Assembly (NCBI GenBank): GCA_016716965.1
Contig: JADJUP010000031.1
Coordinates: 1-64,000, forward strand
Reading direction: 5' to 3'
DNA length: 64,000 bases
DNA from: Sulfuritalea sp.
GTDB lineage: Bacteria > Pseudomonadota > Gammaproteobacteria > Burkholderiales > Rhodocyclaceae
Shown here: one piece after another, positions 45,095 to 54,237 of the stretch
How positions within the stretch are numbered: the first letter of the stretch is position 1
Layout: each line of letters begins with the position of its first letter
Notes under the pieces: model-generated
What the model was told of the DNA's origin: nothing
Database searches by the model: none
What the model saw: the letters and a program-made list of their open reading frames with translations, nothing else
Made by a program: the position numbers and the translations under genes

Positions 45095-47041
45095 TCAGAA
45101 CACCAGATTCATCATGATCATCAGCACCGTGATGAACAGCAGCGACATGATGCCCCCGGCCCGCATGAAATCGGCCACGCGATAACCTGCCGGGCCCATG
45201 ATGAGGGCATTGACCTGGTGCGTCGGCAGGAAGAAGGAGTTGGACGTGGCCAGCGCCACGGTGAGTGCGAACACCGCCGGATTGGCTCCGGCGCCGATCG
45301 CGATATTCACCGCCAGCGGCACCAGCAGCACGGTAGCGCCGACGTTGGACATCACCAGCGTGAAGCAGGTGGCCAGCACGGCTATCGCCAGCTGGACCAC
45401 CCAGATCGGCGTGCCGCCGAGCAGCGACAGCGTCTGCTGGGCGATCCACGCCGCGGTGCCGCTGGTCTCGACCGCCAGGCCGAGCGGGATCAGGCTGGCG
45501 AGGAGGAATACCGATTTCCAGCTCACCGCCTGGTAGGCCTCCTCGATCTTCAGCACGCCCGCGAGGATCATGCCGATAGCGCCGGCCATCAGGGCCAGCG
45601 ACAGGCGGGTGTCGGTGAGCAGGATCAGCGCCAGGGTCAGGCCGAAGAAGCCCAGCGCCGCCCTGACCTTGTGCGGGCGCAGTTCCTCGTGCGGGTACTC
45701 GGTGGTGATGATGACGAAATCGCGATCCTTTTCCAGGCGGGCCAGGGCATCCCATGTCGTGTGCACCACCATCGCGTCACCGGCCTGCAGTGCCATGTCG
45801 CGCACGCCATCACCTTCGCGCAGCGTTTTTCCGGCGCGGTGCAAGGCGACCAGGGCGAGGCCGTAGACCTTGCGCATCCAGACGTCGCGCGCGCTCTTGC
45901 CGATCAGGCTGGACCCGGGCGGGATTACCACCTCGGCAATGCCGGCCTTGGTCGGCGCCAGGGTGTCGGCGAAGGCGACCAACTCTTCACGCAGGTCGAG
46001 CCCGAACTTTCCGGCGAACTCGCGCAGCTTCTCCGGCGCGCCGAGCAGGCCGAGCACGCAGCCGGCCTCGATGGTGACGTCACGCGAAACGCCACCGGGT
46101 CCGACGCGCAGATCGTCGGCGCCGCGCAGCATGGCGATCACGCGCAGGCGAAAGGGCTGCTCGATCGCGTTGACCACGGTGCCTATCAGCGGACTGCCCG
46201 CCGGCACCGCCACTTCGTTCAAAGCGTAGTCGAGACCGTAAAGGTTGCGGTAGTAATCCATCGCGTCGGTGCCGCTGGTCATGTCGTCACGCGCCGAACC
46301 GGGCAGCACGAAGCGCCCGGCGATGACGAAGTAGGCGATGCCGGTGCTCAACAGCGCAAGCCCGACGGGCGTTACCGAAAACAGCGACCAGGTCTGCATC
46401 TGCTGCGCGGCAGGCAGGGCCTTGTTGGAGGCGAGGATCAGATCGTTGAGCAGGATCAGCGGGCTCGAGCCGACCATGGTGATGGTGCCGCCGAGGATGG
46501 CGCAGAAACCCATGGGCATCAGCAGGCGCGACATGGCGAGCCCGGTGCGCGCCGAGATGCGGCTGACCACCGGCAGGAACAGCGCGGCGGCGCCGACGTT
46601 CTGCATGAAACTGGAGATGAAGCCGACGCTGCCGGAAATGGCCGGGATGACGCGCGCCTCGGTGCGCCCGGCGTACTTCAGGATGGTGCCGGCCACCTTG
46701 CCCATCAGCCCGGTCTTGTCGAGGCCGGCGCCGATGATCATCACGGCGATGATCGACATCACGGCGTTGCTGGAAAAGCCGCTGAACAGTTCCGAGGTCG
46801 GCACCAGCGGCTTGGCCAGGCCGAACTTGACGCCGAAGGTGCTGATCAGGCCGAGCAGCACCAGGATGCTGACCGCCGCGACGTCGACCCCGACCACCTC
46901 GAAGGCGAAGAGGAACACCGTGAGCAGCAGGATGCCGAGCACCACGCTGACCGGGGTACTCGGCGCAACGCTGGCGGCGGCCGCCCAGATCAACAGGAAG
47001 ACGATGGCGGCAATGATGATTTTGGGCGATATTTTTTTCAT
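45095..47041 (-). CDS. SLC13/DASS family anion:Na+ symporter with two TrkA-C domains
   Basis: 648 residues from ATG 47041 (no clear ribosome-binding site; a TTG 69 nt upstream in frame is possible). Four N-terminal helices are followed by GFSSNAVMSIIAVMIIGAGL and GFISSFMQNVGAAALFLPVV. Two RCK-C/TrkA-C modules lie in the middle: LNEVAVPAGSPLIGTVVNAI and GIAEVVIPPGSSLIGKSARD. The C-terminal half holds further helices with LATCFTLVMSNVGATVLLVP and SNSFFLPTHQVNALIMGPAG. Such proteins import sulfate, dicarboxylates or related oxyanions; the substrate is not evident. The TrkA-C domains may sense nucleotides. Confidence 0.88.
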   Translation of the reverse strand: MKKISPKIIIAAIVFLLIWAAAASVAPSTPVSVVLGILLLTVFLFAFEVVGVDVAAVSILVLLGLISTFGVKFGLAKPLVPTSELFSGFSSNAVMSIIAVMIIGAGLDKTGLMGKVAGTILKYAGRTEARVIPAISGSVGFISSFMQNVGAAALFLPVVSRISARTGLAMSRLLMPMGFCAILGGTITMVGSSPLILLNDLILASNKALPAAQQMQTWSLFSVTPVGLALLSTGIAYFVIAGRFVLPGSARDDMTSGTDAMDYYRNLYGLDYALNEVAVPAGSPLIGTVVNAIEQPFRLRVIAMLRGADDLRVGPGGVSRDVTIEAGCVLGLLGAPEKLREFAGKFGLDLREELVAFADTLAPTKAGIAEVVIPPGSSLIGKSARDVWMRKVYGLALVALHRAGKTLREGDGVRDMALQAGDAMVVHTTWDALARLEKDRDFVIITTEYPHEELRPHKVRAALGFFGLTLALILLTDTRLSLALMAGAIGMILAGVLKIEEAYQAVSWKSVFLLASLIPLGLAVETSGTAAWIAQQTLSLLGGTPIWVVQLAIAVLATCFTLVMSNVGATVLLVPLAVNIAIGAGANPAVFALTVALATSNSFFLPTHQVNALIMGPAGYRVADFMRAGGIMSLLFITVLMIMMNLVF

Positions 47042-47064
47042 GGTCGGAGGTGGATGGAGAATCA

Positions 47065-47087
47065 AGAGTCGGCGCCGGCGACACGGC
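47065..47087 (-). repeat. Dispersed 23-bp motif, copy F
   Basis: On the minus strand it begins GCCGT, core CGGCGCCGACTCT. It is 24 nt upstream of the DASS transporter ATG. Confidence 0.6.
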
Positions 47088-47140
47088 GCCGGCGGTGAAT
47101 GGGCTGGCAACGCATGCCGGGATGAGCCATGTCCATGGCC

Positions 47141-49243
47141 TTACAGCGCCGCGGCCGAGCCGTCGCCGGCCGCCGCGCTGGCCGCGGCAATGGCCTGGTC
47201 GGCCGTGGCAAAAATGCTGGGCTGGCCGATGTAGTCGAACAGGCCGGTGGCACGCATGACGTCGATCACCTGCTTCTTGAGGCCGGAAAAGAGCACCGTG
47301 GTACCACCGGCGCGCAGGCGCTGGACGAGGTGGCGCACCACCTCCTCGCCCGAGGCATCGAGTTCGTTGATGCCGTCGGCGACGATCAGGAGGTACGGCG
47401 CATCGGGATTGCCGGCAACTGCCTCGAGGATTGCATCCTCGAAATAGGCGACATTGGCGAAGTAGAGGCGGCCGTCGAAGCGCACCGCGGTGATCAGGCG
47501 CGACGGCGGCAACTGGTGCACCCGGGCGTCGCGCAGCGTGCCGTCGGCATGACGGCCGAGAATCGCCACGCGCGGCGTCATGGTGCGATACAGGTACAGC
47601 CCGATGGCAAGGCCGGCGCCGATCACGATGCCCTTGTCAAGATGCGGGGCGAACAGCAGCGTGGCGACGAAGGTGACCGCCGCGGCGATTCCGTCGTGGC
47701 GATTGGCCTGCCAGGCGTGCCGGATAGCGCCGAAATTGACCAGGCCGATCACCGCCATGATGATCACGGCGGCCAGCACCGCCTGCGGCAGGTGGTAAAG
47801 CAGCGGCGTCAGGAAAAGCAGCGTCAGCAGGACGAAGGCGGCGGTGATGACCGAGGACATTCCGGTTTTCGCCCCGGCGTCGATATTTACCGCAGAACGC
47901 GAGAAGGAGCCCGACACGGGAAAGGCCTGGGTCACGCTGCCGACCAGGTTGGCCAGGCCCTGGCCGATCAGTTCCTGGTTGGGATCGATCTTGTCCCGGG
48001 TCTTGGCGGCAATCGCCTTGGCGATCGATATCGCTTCCATGAAGCCCACCAGCGAAATCACGATCGCCGCCGTGAGCAGGCTGCCGATCAGGTCCCAGGA
48101 AAATTTCGGCAGGCTGATCGAGGGCAGTCCTTCAGGAATCCGGCCGACCACTTCGCCGCCGCCGGTCAGGGTAAAGCTGCCGCTGGCGGCCTTGACGATG
48201 CGCCAGTGATGGCCTTCCGCCTGAACGCCCGGCGGCAGCTTGCCCTGGGCGTAAAACCTGGCCGGTGCGCCCGCGGCTCCCGGCACCTGCTCGAAAACGA
48301 AGCTGCGCACGGCACGATTGCGCCTGCGGTTCTCTTCCTCGCGGTCCTTGAGCTGCAGCTTCGCCAGCTCGATTTCATAGCGGAGCGTCGCCGCCTCGTG
48401 GGCGACATCGGCATCGGCCTTTTGCAGCGCTTTCAGTTCGCCGCTCTTGGCCGCGAGCTGCTCGTTGATTTCGCGGATGCGCAGTTCGGTGCGCACGAAC
48501 TCGGTCAGCAAGGCCTGCGCCTCTGGCTCGGCGATCTGTTCCAGCGTCGCCGTCGCCGTGCGCTCGAAGCCGCTCTGCCAGGAGACCGCCGTAGTCAGCG
48601 CCACGGCGATCAGCACGCCGGGCAATCGGGGCGCCTTCCTGCGGATGGTCCACATGATCGCGATCGCCACCACGCCCATCGCCAGGGTCGGCAGGTGGGT
48701 GTCGCCGACCAGCTTCGCCACGCCCCAGATGTCGCTAATGAAAGACTCGGAGCGGCCCATCGGCACCCCGATCAGTTTGTTCACCTGCGACAGCGCAATG
48801 ATGATGGCGGCGGCATTGGTGAAGCCGACGATGACCGGGTGCGAGAGGAAGTTCACCACCACGCCGAGCTTGAACACGCCGAGCGTGAGCTGGATCAGGC
48901 CGACCAGCAGGGCCAGCATGATCGCCAGGGTGACGAAGGCCGCCGAGCCAGGCGCCGCGAGTGGCGTCAGCGCCGAGGCGGTGAGCAGGGACGCGACCGC
49001 CACCGGCCCGGTGCCCAGTTGCTTCGAGGAGCCCCACAGCGCCGCCACGGCGACCGGCAGGAAGGCCGCATACAGCCCGTAATAAGGCGGCAGGCCGGCC
49101 AGCTGGGCGTAGGCCATCGACTGCGGCACCAGCACCAGGGCGACGGTGAGGCCGGCAATGAAGTCGGCGCGCAGCGTCGGCCCTGAATAGGGGAACCAGC
49201 TCAGAAAGGGCAGGAAGCGCTGCAGCGACGATTGGAAACTCAT
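47141..49243 (-). CDS. SulP family anion carrier with coiled-coil insertion and STAS domain
   Basis: 700 residues from ATG 49243. SulP membrane domain starts DFIAGLTVALVLVPQSMAYA QLAG, and later EAISIAKAIAAKTRDKIDPN and GLANLVGSVTQAFPVSGSFS. A STAS domain at the C-terminus covers about 560-680 (LITAVRFDGRLYFANVAYFE; IVADGINELDASGEEVVRHL). Unusual: residues about 226-365 are an insertion between two membrane helices, with a strong coiled coil (RTELRIREINEQLAAKSGEL, RYEIELAKLQLKDREEENRR) followed by a small beta-rich piece (FYAQGKLPPGVQAEGHHWRI). Classical SulP proteins pass directly from the helix to the motif VGRIPEGLPSISLP. Substrate unknown (sulfate or bicarbonate are typical). Confidence 0.9.
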   Translation of the reverse strand: MSFQSSLQRFLPFLSWFPYSGPTLRADFIAGLTVALVLVPQSMAYAQLAGLPPYYGLYAAFLPVAVAALWGSSKQLGTGPVAVASLLTASALTPLAAPGSAAFVTLAIMLALLVGLIQLTLGVFKLGVVVNFLSHPVIVGFTNAAAIIIALSQVNKLIGVPMGRSESFISDIWGVAKLVGDTHLPTLAMGVVAIAIMWTIRRKAPRLPGVLIAVALTTAVSWQSGFERTATATLEQIAEPEAQALLTEFVRTELRIREINEQLAAKSGELKALQKADADVAHEAATLRYEIELAKLQLKDREEENRRRNRAVRSFVFEQVPGAAGAPARFYAQGKLPPGVQAEGHHWRIVKAASGSFTLTGGGEVVGRIPEGLPSISLPKFSWDLIGSLLTAAIVISLVGFMEAISIAKAIAAKTRDKIDPNQELIGQGLANLVGSVTQAFPVSGSFSRSAVNIDAGAKTGMSSVITAAFVLLTLLFLTPLLYHLPQAVLAAVIIMAVIGLVNFGAIRHAWQANRHDGIAAAVTFVATLLFAPHLDKGIVIGAGLAIGLYLYRTMTPRVAILGRHADGTLRDARVHQLPPSRLITAVRFDGRLYFANVAYFEDAILEAVAGNPDAPYLLIVADGINELDASGEEVVRHLVQRLRAGGTTVLFSGLKKQVIDVMRATGLFDYIGQPSIFATADQAIAAASAAAGDGSAAAL

Positions 49244-49432
49244 GTTCCAGGGTGCGTTCGATGCGTCCGGGAGTGCGGCCCACGCCCGTTCTTGACGCTC
49301 TCTTGACGAAGCGGCAGATACTAACAGCGCCCAATACACCGCAGGCAACAAGGTTTTTATTCTGCAATCAGGCTGCCATATTTGCCTCTTCCACCGGCAC
49401 CGGGCCCAGTGACGGGCAAACGTGCCGGTGTT

Positions 49433-49455
49433 GCCGTCGCGCCAGCGCCGACTTT
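49433..49455 (+). repeat. Dispersed 23-bp motif, copy E
   Basis: Begins GCCGT, core CAGCGCCGACTTT; identical to copy A. It lies in the intergenic region between the divergent SulP and response-regulator genes, 25 nt before the latter ATG. Confidence 0.65.
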
Positions 49456-49480
49456 CCCATGCCCGGGCGATAATCCATGC

Positions 49481-50203
49481 ATGAACGCACCGCTCGACAT
49501 TCTCGTCATCGAGGACAATCCCGACCTTGCCGCCAATCTGGTTGACTTCCTCACGGCGCGCGGACACCTGGTGGATGCTGCCGGAGACGGCCTGACCGGC
49601 CTGCACCTGGCCAGCAGCCAGAACTTCGACGTGATCCTGCTCGACCTGATCCTGCCCGGAATGGACGGCATCGCCCTGTGCCGCCGATTGCGCGAACATG
49701 CCGGCAAGACGACGCCGATCCTGATGCTGACCGCGCGCGATACCCTCGACGACAAGGTGATCGGCCTCGAAGCCGGTGCCGACGACTACCTGGTCAAACC
49801 CTTCGCGCTGCGCGAGGTTGCGGCCCGCATCCAGGCGCTGGCGAGGCGCGCCCAGGCCGGCATCGCCCAGGTCGAATTGCGCGTCGCCGATCTCTGTTTC
49901 GACACCGCCACCCTGCGCGTCACCAGGGCCGGTCGAGAAATCACCTTGCCGCCGATTCCCCTGCGCATGCTCGAAACCTTGCTGCGCGCCTCGCCGCGGG
50001 TTCTAACCAGGGGCGAAATGGAACGCGCCATCTGGCGCGACGCCCCGCCCGACTCCGACGCCTTGCGCAGCCACCTGCACCTGCTGCGCGCCGCGATCGA
50101 CAAGCCCTTCCCCCTGCCGCTGCTGCGCACCCTGCGCGGACTCGGCTGGCAGATCGCCGCACCGGAAGCGTCCGGTGGCGCTGACGATGGCGCGGCGCCG
50201 TAG
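49481..50203 (+). CDS. Response regulator, OmpR/PhoB family
   Basis: 240 residues, ATG 49481. Receiver: ILVIEDNPDLAANLVDFLTA, Asp55 in DVILLDLILPGMDG, T in ILMLTARDTLDDKVIGLEAG and K in DDYLVKPFALREVAARIQAL. The winged-helix output domain (about 130-230) has TLPPIPLRMLETLLRASPRV, LTRGEMERAIWRD and LRSHLHLLRAAIDKP. A GATAAT hexamer at 49469 is so close to the ATG that the mRNA could be almost leaderless. It overlaps the kinase gene that follows. Its position between two SulP genes suggests control of anion uptake (inference). Confidence 0.94.
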   Translation: MNAPLDILVIEDNPDLAANLVDFLTARGHLVDAAGDGLTGLHLASSQNFDVILLDLILPGMDGIALCRRLREHAGKTTPILMLTARDTLDDKVIGLEAGADDYLVKPFALREVAARIQALARRAQAGIAQVELRVADLCFDTATLRVTRAGREITLPPIPLRMLETLLRASPRVLTRGEMERAIWRDAPPDSDALRSHLHLLRAAIDKPFPLPLLRTLRGLGWQIAAPEASGGADDGAAP

Positions 50204-51461
50204 TCTTCGCCTTCGCGTCGCCATCGCCTTCGCCGGACTGGGCGCGGCGCTGAGCCTGCTGTTCAGCCTCGGCATCTGGTTCGCCGCCCACGACGTCTCG
50301 CGGCGGCTGATGGACCAGACGCTGAAGGCGGAGCTCGAAGACTACATGGCGCGTCGTGAGCGCAATCCGAACTCGCTGCCGCCTTCGACCGCCAGCCTGC
50401 GCGGTTACCTGGTGGCACCGGGCGGCGCCGCTACCGACCTGCCGCCGCAGCTGCGCACGCTGAGCGTGGGCCAGCACGAGATCGAGCTCGACGGCATTCC
50501 CTGGCGCGCGGCCGTTGCCGAAAGGAACGGCAGCCGCTATGTGATCCTCTTCGACGAACTGCGGCAAAAGCGTCGCGAACAACGCTTTCTGGGCTACCTG
50601 GTCGGCGCCGCGATCCTGGTGACCTTGCTTGCAACCCTGGGTGGAATGTGGCTCGCCGGACGCGTGATCGCGCCCGTCACCGAACTGGCACGGGCAGTAG
50701 CCGACGCCGAGCCGGAAAGCCCGCCGCGCCTCCCGTCCATTGCGACGGCGCCTTCGCCGGGCGACGAAATCGACGAATTGGCGCGCGCCTTCGACCGCTA
50801 CCTGACACGGCTGGCCGCATTCATAGAACGCGAACGCAGTTTTGCCGCGAACGCCAGCCATGAGTTGCGCACCCCGCTGGCAGTGATACGCGGCGCCGCC
50901 GAAGTCCTCGCCGAGGATTCGACCCTTGGCCAGGCGCAGCGCGAACGGGTTGCCCGCATCGAACGCGCGGGAGAGGAAATGGCGGAACTGATCGCGGCAC
51001 TCCTGCTGCTGGCCCGGGAAGAAACCGCCGTCGCCGAAGAGAGTTGCAGTGCCTCGCGCATTGCCACCGATTGCGTCGAGCGCTATCGACCGCTGGCCGG
51101 CTCGCGCGGGACGCGGTTGCAGCTCGATGCGGCGCCGGGCATCGAACTCAAGGTACCGCAAGCCTTGTTCGCAATTGTCGTCGCCAACCTGGTGCATAAC
51201 GCCGTGGCGCATACCCGAAACGGCAGGATTTCGGTTTCACTCGACGCGCGCACGCTGACGGTGCAGGACAGCGGCAGCGGAATTGACGCCGAAGCACTGG
51301 CCCATGTCTTCGAGCGCCACTACCGCGGCCCCGAAAGCGACGGCGCGGGAATCGGCCTGTTCCTGGTCAAGCACATCTGCGACCGGCTCGGCTGGCAGAT
51401 CTCGCTGCACAGCGATGCCAGCGCGGGAACCACGGTAGAACTGAGATTCCAGGCGTCTTGA
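50187..51461 (+). CDS. Two-component sensor histidine kinase (EnvZ/QseC-like)
   Basis: 424 residues from ATG 50187 (GTG 50175 in frame is an alternative). Two membrane helices (about 10-30 and 130-152) bracket a periplasmic domain of roughly 100 residues with no recognised ligand motif. HAMP at about 150-215, then the H-box FAANASHELRTPLAVIRGAA, the N-box VVANLVHNAVAHTRNGRISV, and G-boxes VQDSGSGIDAEAL and GAGIGLFLVKHICDRLGWQI. It overlaps the regulator gene by 17 nt. Cognate pair. Confidence 0.92.
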   Translation: MARRRSLRLRVAIAFAGLGAALSLLFSLGIWFAAHDVSRRLMDQTLKAELEDYMARRERNPNSLPPSTASLRGYLVAPGGAATDLPPQLRTLSVGQHEIELDGIPWRAAVAERNGSRYVILFDELRQKRREQRFLGYLVGAAILVTLLATLGGMWLAGRVIAPVTELARAVADAEPESPPRLPSIATAPSPGDEIDELARAFDRYLTRLAAFIERERSFAANASHELRTPLAVIRGAAEVLAEDSTLGQAQRERVARIERAGEEMAELIAALLLLAREETAVAEESCSASRIATDCVERYRPLAGSRGTRLQLDAAPGIELKVPQALFAIVVANLVHNAVAHTRNGRISVSLDARTLTVQDSGSGIDAEALAHVFERHYRGPESDGAGIGLFLVKHICDRLGWQISLHSDASAGTTVELRFQAS

Positions 51462-51555
51462 CGCTGCCTTCACGCAGCACCCGCTAGCATTCCGACCCGT
51501 CTCCGGACACGGGATGTTCCCGGTCAGGGTCGAACATTACAATCTGCTAATATTC

Positions 51556-54177
51556 ATGACTTCGACCCGACTTCGGTCCGTCACCGACGTCCCGACGCAT
51601 CCACCGATGAGCCTGCCTCCCGGCCCGCTGGGCAAGCTGTTCCCATTCCTCCTCTGGTGGCACCTGGTCACCCGCCGCAGCCTGCGCGACGACCTGCTGG
51701 CCGGACTGACCGGCGCGCTGATCGTGCTGCCGCAAGGCGTCGCCTTCGCCACCATCGCTGGCCTGCCGCCGCAATACGGTCTCTATGCCGCCATGGTGCC
51801 GGCGGTGATCGGCGCCCTGTTCGGCTCGAGCTGGCACCTGGTTTCGGGCCCGACCACCGCCATCTCGATCGCCGTCTTCGCCGCCCTGTCGCACCAGGCC
51901 GAGCCCGGCTCGGCGCAATACATCAGCCTGGTGCTGACCCTGACCTTCCTCGTCGGCGTGTTCCAGCTGGTGCTCGGCCTGGCGCGCATGGGCGCGCTGG
52001 TGAATTTCATTTCGCACACCGTGGTGATCGGCTTCACCGCGGGCGCGGCGATACTCATTGCGGCGAGCCAGGTGCGCAACTTCTTCGGCATCGACATTCC
52101 GCGCGGCACGCCCTTCTACGAAATTATCCGCCAACTTGTTCTCCAGGCCGGCCAGATCAACCCATGGGTCGCCGGAGTCGGCGCCGCGACGCTGGCGACC
52201 GGCATCCTCGCCCGCCGCTACCTGAAGAAGATTCCCTACATGATCGCGGCGATGGTGGTCGGCAGCGTAGTCGCGGAAATCTTCATCCTCTGGCGCGGCC
52301 AGGATGCGACTGGCATCATCACGGTCGGCGCCCTGCCGGCGACGCTGCCGCCCCTGTCGCTGCCCGATTTCTCGCTCGATACGCTGCGCCATACCCTCGG
52401 CCCGGCGCTGGTCATCACCATGCTGGCGCTGACCGAGGCGGTGTCGATCTCGCGCGCCATCGCGGTGCGCTCGGAACAGCGCATCGACGCCAACCAGGAA
52501 TTCATCGGCCAGGGCCTGTCCAACATCGTCGGCGCCTTCTTCTCGGCCTATGCCTCGTCGGGCTCGTTCAACCGCAGCGGGGTCAATTACGAAGCCGGTG
52601 CGCGCACGCCGCTGGCCTCGGTATTCGCCACGATCTTCCTGATCCTGGTGCTGCTGCTGGTGGCGCCGCTCGCCGCCTACCTGCCCAACGCGGCGATGGG
52701 CGGCATCCTGTTCCTGGTCGCCTGGGGCCTGATCGACTTCGACCACATCGGCCACATCTGGCACACCAGCAAGGCGGAGTCGGCGATCCTCGCCGCGACC
52801 CTGGTCGGCACCCTGTTCAACCTCGAAGCCGGCATCTTCATCGGCGTCTTCCTCTCGCTGGTGATGTACCTCTACCGCTCGTCCAAACCCGAGATCGTGC
52901 CCCTGGTGCCGGCCGCCAAGGAAGGCGCCTATCACTTCGAACGCGCCCGGGGCCGCCCGGAATGCCCGCAGCTGCGCATCGTGCGCATCAACGGCTCGGT
53001 GTATTTCGGCGCCTCCAGCTTCGTGCAGCAGGCGCTGCAGCAGATCGACGAGGACAACCCGCTGCAGAAGTCGGTGCTGATCGCCGCCAACAGCCTCAAT
53101 ACCATCGACATCGCCGGCGCCGAGGTGCTGGCGCAGGAAGCGCGGCGTCGGCGGCGCCTGGGCGGCGGGCTCTACTTCTACCGGCTCAACCAGCCGAACT
53201 ACGATTTCCTGCGCCAGGGCGGCTACACCCACGAAATCGGCGAAGGCGCCTTCTTCCCGGTGATGACCGACGTCACCGCCGCGCTTTACTGGACGCTCGA
53301 TCCCGATGTCTGCCGGACCTGCAAGACGCGCATCTTCAAACCCTGCACCGGCAAGTTGCTGCCTGACGGCTTCCGCCGCCAGCGCCTGATGCTGGCCACC
53401 GACGGCAGCGAATTCAGCCAGGCGCCGCAGGAAATCGCCATCGCGCTGGCGCGGAGTTTCGGCGTCACCCTGGACATCATGACCTCGATACCGGCCGCAG
53501 ACGAGGATGAAACGGCGCGCGCCCGACTCGCACTCACCGCGCGCGCGGCGCTGGTGGCCGGCGTCGATACCGAGCAGGTCATCCGCGTCGGCAAGCAGCC
53601 GGTGCAGGAAGTGGTGGCGGCGGCGCAGGAAGCGGACTGCAACATCCTGATCGTCGGCCGCCGCCCGCCGCGCGGCGACCTCAAGGAGCGCCTGCTGGGC
53701 GATATCGCGACGCAGATCATCGCCCGCGCCCCCTGCCACGTCCTGATCGCCGGCTGGAAGGCGACGATGTGGCAACGGCGCATCCTCGTCGCCTGCGACG
53801 GCTCCCCGGAAAGCGACCACATCGCCGGCGTCGCGGGACAACTGGCGAGGATCACCGGCACGGCGGTCACACTGGTCACCGCGATTGCCAACACGGCCAA
53901 ACGCGAAGCGGCAAGCGCGGAACTGGCACTGATCGCCGGCCGCCTGCGCGTCGATGGCATCGAGTGCGCGATCCATGTCGCGGATGGAGTGCCGGACAAG
54001 GTCATCGTCGCCGCGGCGCACGAGTTCGATGCGGACCTGGTGGTGGTCGGCCACCATCAGGGCCTGGGCGGCGGCGTCCCGGAGCATATCGTCGGCGGTC
54101 TGGGCTGCGCCGTGCTGGTGGTGCAGTCGGGTGCCGAAGTCGCCGCCATCGACAAGGCGGTCGCCAACCAGGCCTAA
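51556..54177 (+). CDS. SulP carrier - STAS - two universal-stress (UspA) domains fusion
   Basis: 873 residues if started at ATG 51556; ATG 51607 (MSLPPGPLGKLF) is an alternative and neither has a good ribosome-binding site. SulP core with LLAGLTGALIVLPQGVAFAT, LTEAVSISRAIAVRSEQRID and IGQGLSNIVGAFFSAYASSG. STAS at about 455-560 (LRIVRINGSVYFGASSFVQQ; ANSLNTIDIAGAEVLAQEAR). A Cys motif CRTCKTRIFKPC follows. UspA-1 (about 600-735) begins RQRLMLATDGSEFSQAPQE; UspA-2 (about 740-860) begins WQRRILVACDGSPESDHIAG and ends VVVGHHQGLGGG. Usp domains often bind ATP, so transport may be nucleotide-regulated. Confidence 0.9.
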   Translation: MTSTRLRSVTDVPTHPPMSLPPGPLGKLFPFLLWWHLVTRRSLRDDLLAGLTGALIVLPQGVAFATIAGLPPQYGLYAAMVPAVIGALFGSSWHLVSGPTTAISIAVFAALSHQAEPGSAQYISLVLTLTFLVGVFQLVLGLARMGALVNFISHTVVIGFTAGAAILIAASQVRNFFGIDIPRGTPFYEIIRQLVLQAGQINPWVAGVGAATLATGILARRYLKKIPYMIAAMVVGSVVAEIFILWRGQDATGIITVGALPATLPPLSLPDFSLDTLRHTLGPALVITMLALTEAVSISRAIAVRSEQRIDANQEFIGQGLSNIVGAFFSAYASSGSFNRSGVNYEAGARTPLASVFATIFLILVLLLVAPLAAYLPNAAMGGILFLVAWGLIDFDHIGHIWHTSKAESAILAATLVGTLFNLEAGIFIGVFLSLVMYLYRSSKPEIVPLVPAAKEGAYHFERARGRPECPQLRIVRINGSVYFGASSFVQQALQQIDEDNPLQKSVLIAANSLNTIDIAGAEVLAQEARRRRRLGGGLYFYRLNQPNYDFLRQGGYTHEIGEGAFFPVMTDVTAALYWTLDPDVCRTCKTRIFKPCTGKLLPDGFRRQRLMLATDGSEFSQAPQEIAIALARSFGVTLDIMTSIPAADEDETARARLALTARAALVAGVDTEQVIRVGKQPVQEVVAAAQEADCNILIVGRRPPRGDLKERLLGDIATQIIARAPCHVLIAGWKATMWQRRILVACDGSPESDHIAGVAGQLARITGTAVTLVTAIANTAKREAASAELALIAGRLRVDGIECAIHVADGVPDKVIVAAAHEFDADLVVVGHHQGLGGGVPEHIVGGLGCAVLVVQSGAEVAAIDKAVANQA

Positions 54178-54237
54178 CGGCAAGGCGGCGGGAGTCTGCA
54201 ATAATCGGCGTCCGCTTCCAACCACCCGAACCTTGCC

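Noticed and set aside
43111..45117. Long plus-strand ORF opposite hyfB
   Set aside because: Gln/His/Arg-rich composition, no membrane or domain pattern, fully antisense to a conserved gene.
47129..49186. Long plus-strand ORF opposite the first SulP gene
   Set aside because: Antisense shadow with no recognisable motif.
52160..52200. Further copy of the 23-bp motif in the SulP-Usp gene (GTCGGCGCCGCGACGCTGGC)
   Set aside because: Only the first half matches, and the codons encode conserved SulP residues.
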